Positions 1 through 12,300 of a stretch of 64,000 bases of DNA are shown one piece after another (within the stretch, counting starts at the first letter, position 1; each line of letters starts with the position of its first letter). The DNA comes from Triparma verrucosa (taxonomy: Eukaryota; Sar; Bolidophyceae; Parmales; Triparmaceae): positions 33,188 to 97,187 of the forward strand of contig BRXX01000199.1 in assembly GCA_030267905.1 (NCBI GenBank), in the 5' to 3' direction. The notes beneath the pieces were generated by a model. That model was not told the DNA's origin and did no database searches. It was given only the letters and a program-made list of their open reading frames with translations. Made by a program: the position numbers and the translations under genes.

Positions 1-9
1 CCCTCTCAC

Positions 10-1506
10 CTTGTTCCATATAAGGCTCTGAACGCTGTGCAGGAACATGAGCCTCATGTTGCGCGCCAGCCCCGACACGCATTCCTCCCACGATTTACCG
101 TCCGATCTTAGCTGTAAAATCTTAGCCTCGTTGAACATACCTCTACCTTTGAAGTAGGAGGATACTTTCGAAGCCGCCGAGGGTGACTTGTCACTCGCTA
201 ACCATATTTTACGTCCTTGGACGTAGTTGGAGTACTCGTCGGGCTTGGGGCTCATTATTACGTTGACGGCTGACTCGAAATCTCCCTTTAGGATGTGGAC
301 GCCTACGGTGACGTTGTCTAGGAACTTTCCGAACCTCTGTAGGCCGTAGTAATTAACGAAACCTAAGAACAACGACAACACGTAGGAGGAGCGAAGAAAA
401 TACGATAATAGGTTAGAATGGAGTGACCCTATGATTCCATAGGTCGATATTTATTTTTCCTCACCTTTGCTCATGACGTCTGAGAGTGTCTTCTTCAATT
501 CCTCCGTGAAGGCTTCCTTAGACTCAGGGGTCTTCAAAGGGTTACAGTTCCTCAGAGTAATCGTGAATCTATTCCCCCCCAAATCTCCCAACCCAAGAGC
601 CGAGTCGACGTACTTGAACGACGTCGCGGCGATTCCCGGGCCCATTCTACGGAGCTTGTCGACTATTTTTTGCTTGTAGCCTTTTTGGACGGTGCAGAAT
701 TGGGAGGTTACGCCGCGCTTGTCCTTCGTGCCGGCGTAGGTGGCGTTTAGGGAGGTGCAGAGGGGCATGGTGTCGGCGTTGGACTTCGTGAGGGTGAACT
801 TTAGGTACTGGGGGAGGTCCTTGGGCCAGGGTTGGGGGGCGCGTCTCTTCTTTCCTCGCTTTCCTTTGTCGTCTTTTTTGGAGGGCTGCGAGGCGTTGGA
901 GTATGGGTCGAGGGAGGCGGGGAGGAGGCGGATGGAACCGTCGACGGTGTCGGAGGGGACGGAGAGGTAGAGGCGGACGAGGCCGTGGACCTTGCCCCTG
1001 ACGGACTTGTCAGAAGCGAGGCAGAGGCTGTAGGGGGAGCTCTTGGCTGAAAGGAACGCCTTCAGACCCTCCATGTCGTCGAAGTCCACGATCGCCTTGA
1101 GCTCCTCGGCGAACTTGCCCAGCCTCTCCTCCTCGCTGAGCTTCCAGACTTCGTCCTTCTCCTCCTTCCTCGTCTCCCTGTCTTCATTGATCTTCTTGAT
1201 ATTGTCATGATCCGGAGCTAGCGGCGATGCGACGACTTCGTCTCCCTTCCCGATCTCCTGCACGATAAAGTCCGAGTACCTCGCCTTCAGGGAACACGTG
1301 AAGGGAGGGGACGGAGTCATGAATTGCGATAGACCGAAGCTTGCTTCGGTGGTCATGGCTGCATCAAAATCGGACGGAGAGGAGCTAATATCATTCCCTG
1401 GAGGGTTAGAGGAAGCTGGAGGGGCTACGGGAGGACTGGTGGGGGGAACCTTAGTCGTTAGAACCTTGGAGGCTGAGGCTGCGGTCGAGGGAGGTTTTTG
1501 ATCCAT
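10..1506 (-). CDS. PUS7: PUS7/TruD-family pseudouridine synthase, 3' end outside window
   Basis: Exons 1506..465 and 362..10; the intron 464..363 is GTGAGG...TTAG with a TTCTAAC branch site and keeps frame. The second exon ends at another donor at base 10, so the C-terminus lies outside the window. The ATG at 1506 is the first in frame; the open frame upstream begins only with TTG. 465 codons are present. TruD/PUS7 enzymes turn uridine into pseudouridine in tRNA and mRNA. Visible family motifs: RYSDFIVQEI near residue 90, the catalytic-loop motif AGTKDKRGVTSQ (the Asp is the expected nucleophile), LGDLGGNRFTITLRN, and GFVNYYGLQRFG directly after the intron. The Pro/Ser-rich first ~75 residues look disordered. 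It is divergent from the exonuclease gene with 88 bp between start codons. Family assignment is firm; the substrate is inferred from the family. Confidence 0.87.
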
Positions 1507-1594
1507 TTTCTGAAATGATGCCAAAGTCGGAAAAGTGCAGAGTGGATTTCACAGGCATAGTGCGGCAAATAGACGCCCTGCACGCACGCCCTCG

Positions 1595-3312
1595 ATGTTC
1601 ATTGGCGTCCGCAACTTCATTCTCTCCCTGTTATCCCTCTTCGTTGTGTCGTTATCGTTAACAATGAACGGTATAAACGGTGTGAACGGTATCCTTCGAT
1701 GTCTTCGTCCCCGCCTCTGTCCTAAGACAAGTCCTGGACTTCTCCGTCATCTGTCCAGCTCGCTATCCAGCGCTGTCCCTTCCGCAGGAGGTGCAGGTGG
1801 TGACGGTACAGGTGGTGACGGTTATTTCAACGTTGCCTCGGAGTTTTACAGGAAGGCAAATGAGGGGACTGGATCGAGAACTTACATGGAGACTTTGAAG
1901 GAGCGGCAGGGAGGTGAGAACAAACAACAGAGTTTAGATACTGGCTGCATTATCTAACCCCCCTTTAAGTCCTCGAATCAGAAATTTTCTCAATCGCCGG
2001 CGGTCCATTCAACCTGAATTCCCGCGCGCAGCTTTCAAAGGTAATCCACGGCTCCGGTCCAACTCAGTCAGTGTCGAAGGATTCTCTCGACGCTATGGCA
2101 GGTGGAGGTAACCCTTTGGCAGGGAAGGTTCTCAAGTATAGGGAGATAACCTCCCAGATAAAGAGAGTAGAGCAGAGTGAAAATCGTAAGGCAGAACGTC
2201 GTATTCGTAGCTCTAACCTCGCCAGCAAGGCCGCAGAAGGAGAGAACGGCGTCACGACGGGGAGGGACCCTCTGGTACTAATAGACTCGTCTGCTTACAT
2301 CTTCAGGTCTTATTACGCTATGCCTCCTCTGCATAGATCAGACGGCACTCCGACAGGAGCCGTCCTAGGATTCTGCAATATGCTAAATAAGCTAGTCATG
2401 GAAAGGCTTCTTCGTGGGGAACGTCCTCGTCTGGTAATGGTCTTCGACTGCGGGGGTAAGAATTTCCGTCACGAACTTTATTCTGAGTACAAGGGTAACA
2501 GGCCGCCTTGTCCCGTGGACCTTATACCTCAGTTCGAGCTTATAAAGGACATGGCTTCGGCTTACGGCGTGCAGAGGATCCTGGCGGAGGGGTACGAGGC
2601 TGACGATGTTATAGCGACTTTAGCAAGCAGGGGTGTTGAGAGGGGTGTAAACGTTAACGTCGTAAGCAGCGACAAGGATCTGATGCAGCTAGTAGACGAC
2701 GGAGGGGAGGGGAGAGGGAGCTGCGTGCTCATCGACCCGATGAAGCAGAAGAGGGTAGGGGTGGAGCAGGTGGTGGAGAAGTGGGGCGTCACGCCGGACA
2801 AGCTGGGAGACGTTTTGGCGCTGGCGGGGGACACGGCAGACAACGTTCCGGGGGTGAAGGGGATAGGGCCGAAAATAGCAAGTGGGCTCATCAACGAGTA
2901 CGGCGGGCTGGAGGAGCTCCTAGAGAGGACCGACGAGGTGAAGCAGAACAAGAGGAGGGAGGCGCTGCAGGGGAGCATCGAGACGGCGAGGCTGAGCAGG
3001 CAACTCGTCGAACTGGTGAGGGACGTGCCGACCGACAAGATCGAGGGGATGGACAACTTGGAGGTCGAAGAACTTCGGATGGAGGAGCTGGACGAGGACA
3101 GGCTGCTGAACTTCTACCAGGAGATGGGGTTCAGGGACATCAGGAGGAGGATGAAGAACATGTTCGAGGGAAGCGTCAACGGGCAGCCTGGAGTGGGTAG
3201 CAGTGTTAGTAATTACGTGCGCAAAAGGAGAGGAGGTGGAGGGGACGGAGACGGGAAGGAGGGGGAAGGGGGAGGGGGGGATGCGCAGAAATTCGATGAC
3301 GTGCCGTTCTGA
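1595..3312 (+). CDS. Organelle-targeted 5'-3' exonuclease (Pol I N-terminal domain type)
   Basis: Exons 1595..1913 and 2072..3312 give 519 aa; the 158-nt intron is phase 1 and the acceptor used is the one that keeps frame. The protein starts with a hydrophobic signal (MFIGVRNFILSLLSLFVVSL) and a Ser/Arg-rich stretch, as expected for plastid or mitochondrial import. From about residue 175 it is a stand-alone 5'-3' exonuclease/flap nuclease domain like the N-terminus of bacterial DNA polymerase I and plant OEX proteins. Metal-ligand motifs are present: VLIDSS, VMVFDCGG, YEADDVIATLA, VVSSDKDLMQ, and GDTADNVPGVKGIG (helix-3-turn-helix). No polymerase domain follows. The C-terminus is Gly/Lys-rich low complexity. 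Likely role: primer or flap removal in organelle DNA replication, inferred from homologues. The tail faces the DUF2358-like gene across 68 bp. Confidence 0.88.
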
Positions 3313-3380
3313 GATATGAAAATGCAAAAAAAATAGAATGTGTGTGTGTTTTATTTTTCAAAACATAACAAATACTAATT

Positions 3381-4294
3381 TCATAAATCATAAATAATTC
3401 CCGCAACATCGGGCGCGAGCGTCCTCAAAAAAACCTCAACCCACCCAACATTCCACTCCTCCCTATGCTCCTTAACCAACCCCTCCTCATCAAAAATGTA
3501 AGTAGTACACCCTTCATAACTCCAAACCTTCGGCCTCCAAGGTAATTTAAGTCTCCCTTCTAACCTCCATTCCGCCTTAATAACCTCTCCCACAACCTCC
3601 AAACTCTTCAACTCACACCTACTCCCAGGTAAAAATAAATTACTGCTAGCGCTGATATACTTTCTCAGACCGCTCACGGGCATGTCAGGGTCTGGAGAAG
3701 TGAAGAGAGTGTCGTCGTTGTAGATTTTACAAGTTAAAGAACCTGTTATGTAGTAGTTGTTGGACCAGTCTTCTAAGAGGACGGTTTTGAGGGTTGAGAG
3801 AGGGAGGTTGGGGGTTTTAGAGGAGGTTAGAAATGAACCTGGGGGGGTTAGGTAGAGGAAGGAAGGGAAGATTGAACGGTGACGGGAGGCGAGGAAGTTT
3901 AGGGTGAGGGTTGTGGAGTCGAGGAGGTCGGCTGTGCGACGGCGGAAGAAGGGACACTTTATTGAGAGGGATGATTGGTATAAGTTTTCGAGGCGGGTTT
4001 GGAGACCCCTGGTTTTTGGTTTTTTTTTTTAAGAGGCAGAGGAGCGGAGCGAATAGTTAGAATAATGAAGTAGCTGCACTGAAAGAAGTGGAGTGCACAG
4101 TCTGTGTGGCGTGGCACAGTCTGTGTGGCACAGTCTTACCTCTCATTATTAGAAGTATTAGGATTATGATTGGTCGTAGATTTAAGTTTCTTCTCTCTTA
4201 TAGATTGGATTGGAGTATTAGGAGTGAATGTCTCAGAGTCTATAATTAAAAAGGATACTAGGATTAGAAGGATGAGACGGGGGTAGGATGACAT
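3381..4294 (-). CDS. DUF2358/SnoaL-like protein with plastid-type presequence
   Basis: Exons 4294..4140 and 4008..3381 (260 aa), joined in phase 2 through an intron with a TTCTAAC branch site and a long T/A-rich tract before the CAG. Most of the coding exon has no internal ATG, so the gene is easily missed; it only reads through when the upstream exon is added. The N-terminus is a signal peptide (MSSYPRLILLILVSFLIIDS) followed by ETFTP, like the Phe-led transit peptides of ochrophyte plastid proteins. The core has LLEDWSNNYYITGSL and IYNDDTLF-type motifs followed by beta-rich repeats, resembling plant chloroplast DUF2358 proteins of the NTF2/SnoaL fold. Function of that family is unknown. Confidence is good for the gene and moderate for the family. 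Confidence 0.72.
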
Positions 4295-5057
4295 GGTTTT
4301 AGGGATGATGTTCTCTGGGGACGACGTTCTCTGGGGATGACGAAGGGGAGAGGGGTGGAAGAGTGAATGGGGTTAGTGAGGGACAGAGGAGAACAACGTC
4401 TCAATCATGGGACGGCGAAGACGACCGGTGAAATGAGCCTTTGGACATTGAGGTTTCCGGCCCTCTTAGCAGCACGATATTGTGGTTGGGAGGTTTAGAT
4501 ATTTCACTATTGTTCGTTTTTTTGCGAACCGCTGGAGAGAAACGTCATTGGTTGCACTTAAAGGTCTATATTCCGCACGCCGTTCCGCATTTTCGACATC
4601 ACATTTAGAAACAAATTGGTGGCTTGTGGGTTCGGGCGGGTCATCCGCCCCAAGACCATCACTTAATTCCAAATTCTGCGCCTCCTCGATACTTTCACTT
4701 TTCAGCGCTGTGTCAGTGTCTTTATAATAACACTTTGAGGCGAGAACTTTATCGATCGTGTGCTTTACGCGTCGTTTATAATGTATTTTCACCTTCAATA
4801 GAAGGCATATTTCATCGGGGATAACGGATGAGCTTGGGAAGGGCCGAAGTGGAATGATGGCGTATTTTAGGAGGTTGACGTTGATGCTTGGGAGTCTGTT
4901 GGAGGTGTTGGGGGGGGCTCGTATGTTTTAATGGGGATTTGTACGTGAGTGAGGATGGAAACTAACCAAAAACTGATGTGAATCATTCCAGGCAGATTTA
5001 CCTCAAATTACAGCAAGTTCCTGCCACACGGCCCATCATAGGGCTGTCGGCTTCGTC
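4295..5057. promoter_or_regulatory. 763-bp divergent intergenic region
   Basis: This separates the starts of the DUF2358-like gene (minus) and the RAP gene (plus) and is the longest divergent gap in the window. It should hold both promoters. A short tandem duplication of a GACGTTCTCTGGGGA-type unit lies at about 4307-4338. Short open frames on both strands (for example 4466-4798 minus, 4482-4727 plus) have no recognisable domain or splice partner and are not called. Confidence 0.4.
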
Positions 5058-7289
5058 ATGCGGCGTTTCCACTTAATATTCCTCCTATTTCTAGATTTGA
5101 TTCATTCCTCGACGCCATTCTTAAGTTTAAATTCCAATTTTAGAACGATTCTGCACAACAACAAACATCGGAGCCCACTGAACTCCCTCCAACTGTCAGC
5201 TGAGTACTCAGCTTCGAAGAATGATCCCCGAACGGAAGTCCAACCTCCTCCAACATTTAAATCAAAGTCACCTCGCTCCAAAGGTCCTTGGCTGGCGACA
5301 TACTCTGAGAGCAAGAGGATGAACGGAAAGATAACGAGCATAGGTGAGAACAAACGTGTGGTGAGAGGCAGCCAAAGGCAAGCGTACAACAATTGAGAAA
5401 GCACTGAGCCGATTAAGTGAACGTACGTAACGTGAACGTACGTATAAGTGGCCTGCTAACGTGGCCTGCTGCCCAACGTTCGCCACAAATTCTAACGCTA
5501 TGAACGCCTCCTCCTTTGCTTCGCTCGCCGCAGAGAAGGACCGGCCGAATGCTGTGCTGGGATACGTGCTGAAGAACAAGGACAAGTGCAACGGAATAAA
5601 CCTCGCCCATGCCTTGACGATATCCCTCAACTCCCCCCGCCCTCCCCCTGCCTCCCACCTCTCAAAAGTCACCTCCCTTCTCCCCTCCATCCCGTTGAAG
5701 CCTAGGCAGACTGCGATAGTCTACCACGCCCTCTCAAAGCTGCACGGAGGAGCTCCGGAATTCAAGGACGTACTCCTTGAGCACCTGCTGCCAAGGCTGA
5801 CCCCTGAATTCCTCGACAAGCTCAACCCCCAGGAGCTCGTCATGCTCGTCTCCTCCTTCTCCAACGCCTTCCCTTCCAACCACAACCTGTCCCCCCCGTC
5901 CCCTCTCCCCGTGCTAACACCCGTCCACGATTTTTTCTCCCGCATCCCCCCCTTCCTGCCCCCTTCAACCTTAAATCCTCGTACAATATCAACCCTCCTC
6001 CACTCCTTCTCAACGATCAACCATCCCCTAACCCCTCCCTCCACGACCTCCTTCATCTCCTCCCTAATAACGAACCTAACCCACTCCCCAACCTCCAACC
6101 ACCACGACCTAACCCTCTCCCTCCACTCCTCCACGAACATGTGCGACCGTTCCAAATCCCTCAACCCCCCCACCACCTCCCTCTTCCAAAAAATAACATC
6201 ACTAACACCATCAACCTACAGTCTCCTCGACGTCAATCAACTCATAGCTAGTTACGGTATAGGTCGTTTCGATGATTTTAAATTCTTACAGGATCTTTAT
6301 AAAATAGCTAACGAGAATATACGTAACGAAAACGTAGAAGTCATCGGAAACGGTCTATGGACAGCTGCGCGTTTATACGTAGGACTTGAATGTGACGATT
6401 TAGAATATATTCAAGAGTACGTTGAGACGGGGGTTGAGGTTTTAAGGGGTAGGGTAGATGAGGTTTTGGAGGATGAGCAGGTTTGCGCTAATTTCGTTTG
6501 GAGTGTTACGGTTTTGGAGAGGAGGGATGAAGGGACGAAGGAGGTGAGAGGGGGGGGGGGGGGAGGAGGGGGGAGAGAGAACGGCAGGTTGTGACAATGT
6601 CTAACAACAAAACGCCGCGAATATGACATGAGCAGATTGTGAGGAGGATATTCAAAGAGCTGGAGAATAAGGAGGTGAAGAAGGCTCATTTGCATCAGCT
6701 CTATCAGGCGTACTGTCTGTGCGACTGCGGGGTCGAGGTCAGCCCCGCCTTCGAAAAGAGGATGGAGAAGGAGTGGAGAAGGGAAAAGGAACGGGCCAAG
6801 AAAAGCAGCAATAGGCACATGGAGCTATCGAAGGTCCTCAAGCTCATGCGGATAGCCCACACCAACGAGTACGAGGACGACATCGACGTTTCCATACTTT
6901 TGACCCCTCCCGACGGAGACTCTGGGTCAGTCGGCTTCACGAAGTCCCTGATAAAGCCTCTGACCGGCGTCTCTCGTCCTCCCCCCGGCCGCAAGATCGC
7001 CCTAGAATTCGACGGACCCGACCACTTCACCCGCACCACCCAACGGTCCCTCGGCCACACCGTTTTGAAGTACAGGCTCCTCACGTCCCTCGGCTACGCC
7101 GTCGTCCGCGTCCCGTATTATGTGTGGGATAGAATACCGTTCTGGGCGAGCATGGAGAGGCAGAGGTATTTACAGAGGCTTCTTAAGACGGAGGAGGTCG
7201 TGAGATTCAGCGAGGTTGACAGGAGCGAGTACACGCCGCTGGGGAAGTCGAAGTCGGGGAGAGCAGAGCAGAGCAGTCGGTTTGATTAA
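5058..7289 (+). CDS. RAP-domain organellar RNA-binding protein
   Basis: Three exons, 5058..5343, 5534..6543 and 6636..7289, give 649 aa; both junctions keep frame and both introns carry CTAAC branch sites. The N-terminus is a signal peptide (MRRFHLIFLLFLDLIHSSTP) suggesting plastid import. The middle has helical repeats of the kind found in FASTK/OPR-type proteins (for example QTAIVYHALSKL, LNPQELVMLVSSFSNA, LDVNQLIASYGIG). The C-terminus holds a RAP domain: ALEFDGPDHFTRTTQRSLGH, then LKYRLLTSLGYAVVRVPYYVWD. RAP proteins bind and process organellar RNAs; here probably a specific plastid or mitochondrial transcript, which cannot be named from sequence. The second exon moves from very C-rich to very G-rich and ends in a poly-G donor region. 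Its tail faces the FAD oxidase gene across 77 bp. Confidence 0.88.
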
Positions 7290-7366
7290 ATGGTTGTAAT
7301 TGTGAATTTTAGAGAATGTTGTATTTTAATTATTCTATCCGTAAGGAATTTCTTCTTTCTATTTTA

Positions 7367-9143
7367 CTAAGTCAGACTAGTCTCGTCGCCGACGCAGTGC
7401 CTGCACCAGAACTTTCCTTCTGGGTCGTACTTATTCTTGATTTCCAACAGACTCTCGTACTGTTCTCCGAACACCCTCTTCTTCCAGCCGCCTGACGCCT
7501 CGCTGATCTGCATAGCGCATTCGTTTTGGTAGCAGTAATCTCCCAGAAGCTCGTAAACCTTGTCCATGGTAAGGTGCGTGCCGCCCCCGGTCACGACGTG
7601 ATACAGCGCGTTCCTAAACGACGACGTTATGCTGACGTCGTCGGCGCTGAAGGGGTCCTTAGCGTTGCCAGTGATGTCGTGGTAAATCTCGTACCTGCCG
7701 CAAAGGCCGTCCGTCGCGACGCCGGCGGCGGCTGAGCACTCGCTGAACCTGTTCTTGATGGCTTGTCCAATGTCGGCGCTCTTCTCCCTCGGTACTAGAA
7801 CGCTTGGGACGCCGCCAACGCTCGTTTCTGACGGTATCATCAATGGCGTAGGACACAGGTACTCGGGGTCGGCCATTTTAACGTAGTCTTCGTTCCATGA
7901 GGAAATTTTTCTGGTCAGTATGTTTGCGAGGCCGATCGAGGCCATGCTCTGTACGACTTCCTTGGCCTCCTCTTCCAAACCCAAAAAGATGTACTGGGAG
8001 AAAATGTCGTACTCAAGCCCACACTTGGTGGGGTCGGCCGTAGGTTTGACGGTAAAGAATGTCAGGCCCGACCACCTTTCGTCAAGCGTCGGCAGGATTT
8101 CCATGTACGTGTCGAGGTTTGTAGAGAACGTGTCTGTGTCGCAGTAGTTGTCGGAGGCCGCGTAGAATTGGAACAGAGTCGCGCCGTTCTCGGGCAGGCT
8201 GTGTGTGAGAAGCGTCATGCTCGTGATTACTCCCCAGGTGCTGAGCCGAGGAGAGAAACAACGAGTTAGAATCGTGGTGATACAAATAGAATTGAATCCC
8301 TTCTTACCTTCCCCCGCCTCCACGAACCGCCCAGAAAAGATCAGAGTTGCTCTCAGCGCTACAGACGAGCAAACTGCCATCGGCGGTGACGATCTCAAAC
8401 TCCTTGATGTTGTCCACGCCGAGGCCGGCGGACGGGCCGAATGGACCGTGTCCGCCACCTATGCTCCAGCCGAGGATGCCCACTGTCACCGACCAGCCAG
8501 AGGCAACGTAGAGCCGGCTCGGGGCAAGGAAGTCCTGAACTTCAGAGAAGGTGGTGCCCGATCCGAGTTTGACGGTGCTGTTGTTGGAGTCGCTGGAGAG
8601 AGTCATTTCTTTGAGCAGTGACGTGCGGATGAGCATCCCGAACTCGCAGTTAGAATGCCGATCGAGGAAGTCATGTCCAGTGCCGAGAACCGACAGGCAC
8701 AGGTCGTGCTCTTTTGCGAAACTCACGGCGGCCTGCACCTGCTGGGAAGTCGTGGGGAAGGCGACGAACGCGGGAGCCTGCCCCCCGTTGTTGCGGACTG
8801 ACGCGAAGCAAATTTCACGGTCCTCCGGATTCCGTATCGTGGACTTGGCGAAGCAGTCGTATTCGAGTTGTTTATCGGTATAGTAGAGGGGTTTGAGGGC
8901 GTCAATTTCGTATCCGTAGAGGGCCTGGTCGTTTTGAGAGTAGATCGGGATGCCCGCGGGGTAAGGCGACCCTCCCTTTACTGGGTCCGTCCTTAGAAGG
9001 CCACTTCGATCAGCAGTAGGATCGAGGGCGTTCTCAAGCGCGTCGACCTCGGCTTGAGTGGGCCAGCAAGGGAGCGAGGGGTCACATGCGGACTCGGCGA
9101 AGCCCAGCAGGGTAAAAAGGGCAAGGATCACCTTTACTACCAT
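7367..9143 (-). CDS. Secreted FAD-linked (BBE-like) oxidase
   Basis: Exons 9143..8308 and 8240..7367 (569 aa), joined in phase 2 by a 67-nt intron with a TTCTAACTCG branch site. An N-terminal signal peptide (MVVKVILALFTLLGFAESA) is followed by Cys-containing extracellular-type sequence. The FAD-binding PCMH-type domain spans about residues 120-290, with AFVAFPTTSQQVQAAVSFA, LGTGHDF (the His fits the usual covalent FAD attachment), and GWSIGGGHGPFGPSAGLGVD. The C-terminus has the berberine-bridge-type ending KYDPEGKFWCRHCVGDE. Such enzymes oxidise sugars, alcohols or secondary metabolites with O2, giving H2O2. The second covalent anchor (a Cys before the glycine motif in BBE enzymes) is not seen. 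Substrate unknown. Confidence 0.88.
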
Positions 9144-9355
9144 GGCGTCGTACTATGGATTGTTTTGAGTAGCAAGGTGGGTTGATGGGGGCGAAGTTCG
9201 AAGTTGTGATTGAATGAGGGTGTTCTCAATGCTATAATTATTGGGGTGTAAATCGATAAACTTTAGGCGGGAACGCAAGGGAGTAAAGAAGGGCAGAAAA
9301 AGAATTCAGTGGGACAAGTGAAAAAGTTGGGGTTCTGGAAAGGAGGAACACCACA

Positions 9356-12300
9356 ATGACTGATGTGGACGTAAATAAGCACGAGTCTTCTTCTTTGTGT
9401 GGAAAGATACTTATCAACCCGATGATTGATCAAAATTCAAATTCGCCCCAAGACGATGATCACCGGTTTGATGGGAATGAACAAGGGAACGGGTCATCTG
9501 GCGTTGAGCTTAGCACAGTTTATTCAACCCCCCCAGGCCACGAACTGGGGGTAGACCAGTCCCTAGAAACCCATACTTCCCCACATTCACCCCATTCACC
9601 ATCCACGCCCCCCCCGCGTTTCCAAGAAACGAACTCTACCAACATACCATTGCCACCGCCTCGACCCCCACAGCAAAATGAAGACACAACACTTGTTTTC
9701 GAGTGCGCTGACCTATTCTCTGGGGTCATGTTCTGCATCACAACGCTGTATTTATCTCTTTATGTCGCTTTTGCCATTACCGGCGATGAAAAATTTGATG
9801 CTTTCTATATCGAACTACTTTTCCCTACGGCATATATCGCCATGGGAATGTCATTTTTGCTGAAGCCACGGCGTGAGGATTGGCAGTACAAGGTATTCCT
9901 TAATACACAGTATGTATTGCTTGCCTATTGTACCCAGATCGTAAGAGTTGCTGGGATGGGATTTGCTTCGGCAGCGATTTTAAGAGCTTTTTTCTGGTTT
10001 TTGTTCGCAACTGCAGCATTATACGGACTACATTGGACCCGCTCCAAAGCTGCTTCCCTTCCGGACGATACACTGTCGTCTTTCCTTACTATCAGCCTGG
10101 TGAAAGAGAGCGTAATCATAGGTTTGGCGCAACTAACTTTCTTGCTCTTCGCTTCTGTTCAATGCGACGGAAACGCAGAGAACTGGTCCAGCTGCAGTAG
10201 AACAATAGGTAGCCAGACTGGACTCTCACTTATGATCACATTACTCCTGCAAATTAAACTCGTTAGAAGTGTTATTCCGAAACGATTCCTCGACTTGCAC
10301 ACACTAACGCTTAATAAGGTATTGTCCGTCCATTTGAATGTCGAAGAAAAAGTAGAATGTATCGGATTATCTATTTCTGGTGGATGCGCGCTATACATGC
10401 TGGGCAACTACGGAGCCGAGGGAGGCTATAGGAACGGCACGGAGGGATTTGTCATGACGGTGGCCACTTACTTTGGATGCTTTAACCTCGTCATGGTAGC
10501 AGTCTGGAAGTTCATCAATATCAAGGGAGACATGGTAAAAGAGAGAGAGTCTAGGCAGGAGCCTGAAGAAGAAAACAATAATGTGGATGAAATACTGCTG
10601 GTAGAAGCATCGTCCTTTTGGTTTTATTCAGGATGTGTAATGGTCGCTCTTGAAACGACATTTTGTGTTGTTTCTGTGACTATGGAGAGTAATTTCTTTT
10701 TGACACTTTCCATAACGTGTTTGCCGTTTATAGTTCTTATTTATGCGGCATCGTTGCTCTGCCAAGCACGGAGGAGAAGTCCACAGTATTTCTGGAAGCT
10801 GCGCCTCCAATTTACCGTATTTGCCTTAATTTCTGAGGTAGCTTGGGCTGTTGATGAATTTAGAAAAGAGAATCTATTCTTGGTTTTCGCCCACTGTCTG
10901 CGTGCTACAGGCTTCACACTTTTGTTTCATTTTGCCCTCATGTTGAGGAAAAGCATAGGTGAATTACCAGACAAAGATCTCAACTCGTTTTTGGTCAACG
11001 ACCTCGTCAAAGGAAGTATAAAAGCCATCTGTCCGATTCTCTTTCTGGCTTTTCGGACAACTAAATGTATCTTTGAAAATGGGGGACTTGAATCTTGCCG
11101 GCGTGTCTCTTCTTGTTCTACATTCGTCTCTATCTATATCCTTAACGTATGGTTCTTGCAAATAATACACGGAAGCATTAGGAGCGAGTGGCAAAGAGAG
11201 TTGGTAGTGTCCATCCAGCAGATCGCCATGATGAAAGATATTTCGCTTCAGAGAGGGGCGATTGGATGTTTAAGTCTTGTAACTGGTATATGCGGAATAT
11301 TCCTATTCTGTATGATGGGCGTAGATCGGTTGGACACGGATACAGTACTCTTTGTTGGCTATACAGGGTGTGCGTCAAGCCTCGGATGCTTAGTTATTGA
11401 GGGTATTACAATGTTAAAGGCGCTGAAACGGAAGAGGGAATCAGAGACCAGCGACTTGGTCACAACAGACGACGGATTAGTGGATGAATGTTCTTGGTTC
11501 TTTTTTGGGATTAGTAATGTTCTCACTTTTTCGTACACCTCGTTATACATAGCTTATGCATTGACATTGAATAGTGATTTGCAAGCCGTAGGTGACGTTT
11601 GCCTGCCAATCATTGCATTGTTCTTTGTGATGACATTCATGATGAAACCGAAACGAACTGACGCGTGTTACAAATGCATAGTCTTCTTTCAGTTCATATG
11701 GTTTTGTGTAGTTAGTGAGGTATCTGCCGCGTTCGGATTTTATCGAAGAGGGGAAACTTCCGGGACTGTTCTTCCTTTAGCAAGAATACCAATTTGGTTT
11801 CTTGCAATAAAGCTTGCCATGAAATTTCGCGAATCTGCGGCAAAGTTGAATCCTGATGAACTGTCTGAATATCTTTGTCAGACGGTCTTAGTAAAAGGAG
11901 TAAGCGCTATGGGTCCTATGCTCTTCTTCTCGTTCGAGAGTATTTCATGTTTCATCAGTCAAAAATCACTGATACCGAACGGACAGTGCAGTAATACTTC
12001 GTGGGCGGCATTATTTTTATCAGGGTATATTGTGATTTTGACATCGAATTCATTCGGTACCAAGTCGTTGTCAAAGAATGTTCAAATGGCTATGGCTTGG
12101 AATGTTTCGGACGTTGCCACGCTGAAGCTCAAGAGGTGGCAGCAGTTGCAAGGGGTAGGCATCACAATGGGGGCCCTGGCCTCGCTGTATTTACTTACTT
12201 ACCTAGGAGTTGAAGGAGACAAGGATCCGTTGTTGTATTTTGTTGGGTTAGCGGGTCTTGTTTCTATTTTTTTGTCGGCTTCTAGCACAGCCGGATTTCA

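Noticed and set aside
2032..2070. Alternative acceptor (CGCGCAG) for the exonuclease intron
   Set aside because: Using it shifts the reading frame into an early stop, whereas the acceptor ending at 2071 keeps frame with the nuclease domain.
4466..4798. 110-codon minus-strand open frame in the 763-bp divergent gap, plus overlapping plus-strand frames
   Set aside because: No recognisable motif, no splice partner, and composition unlike the neighbouring genes; probably chance.
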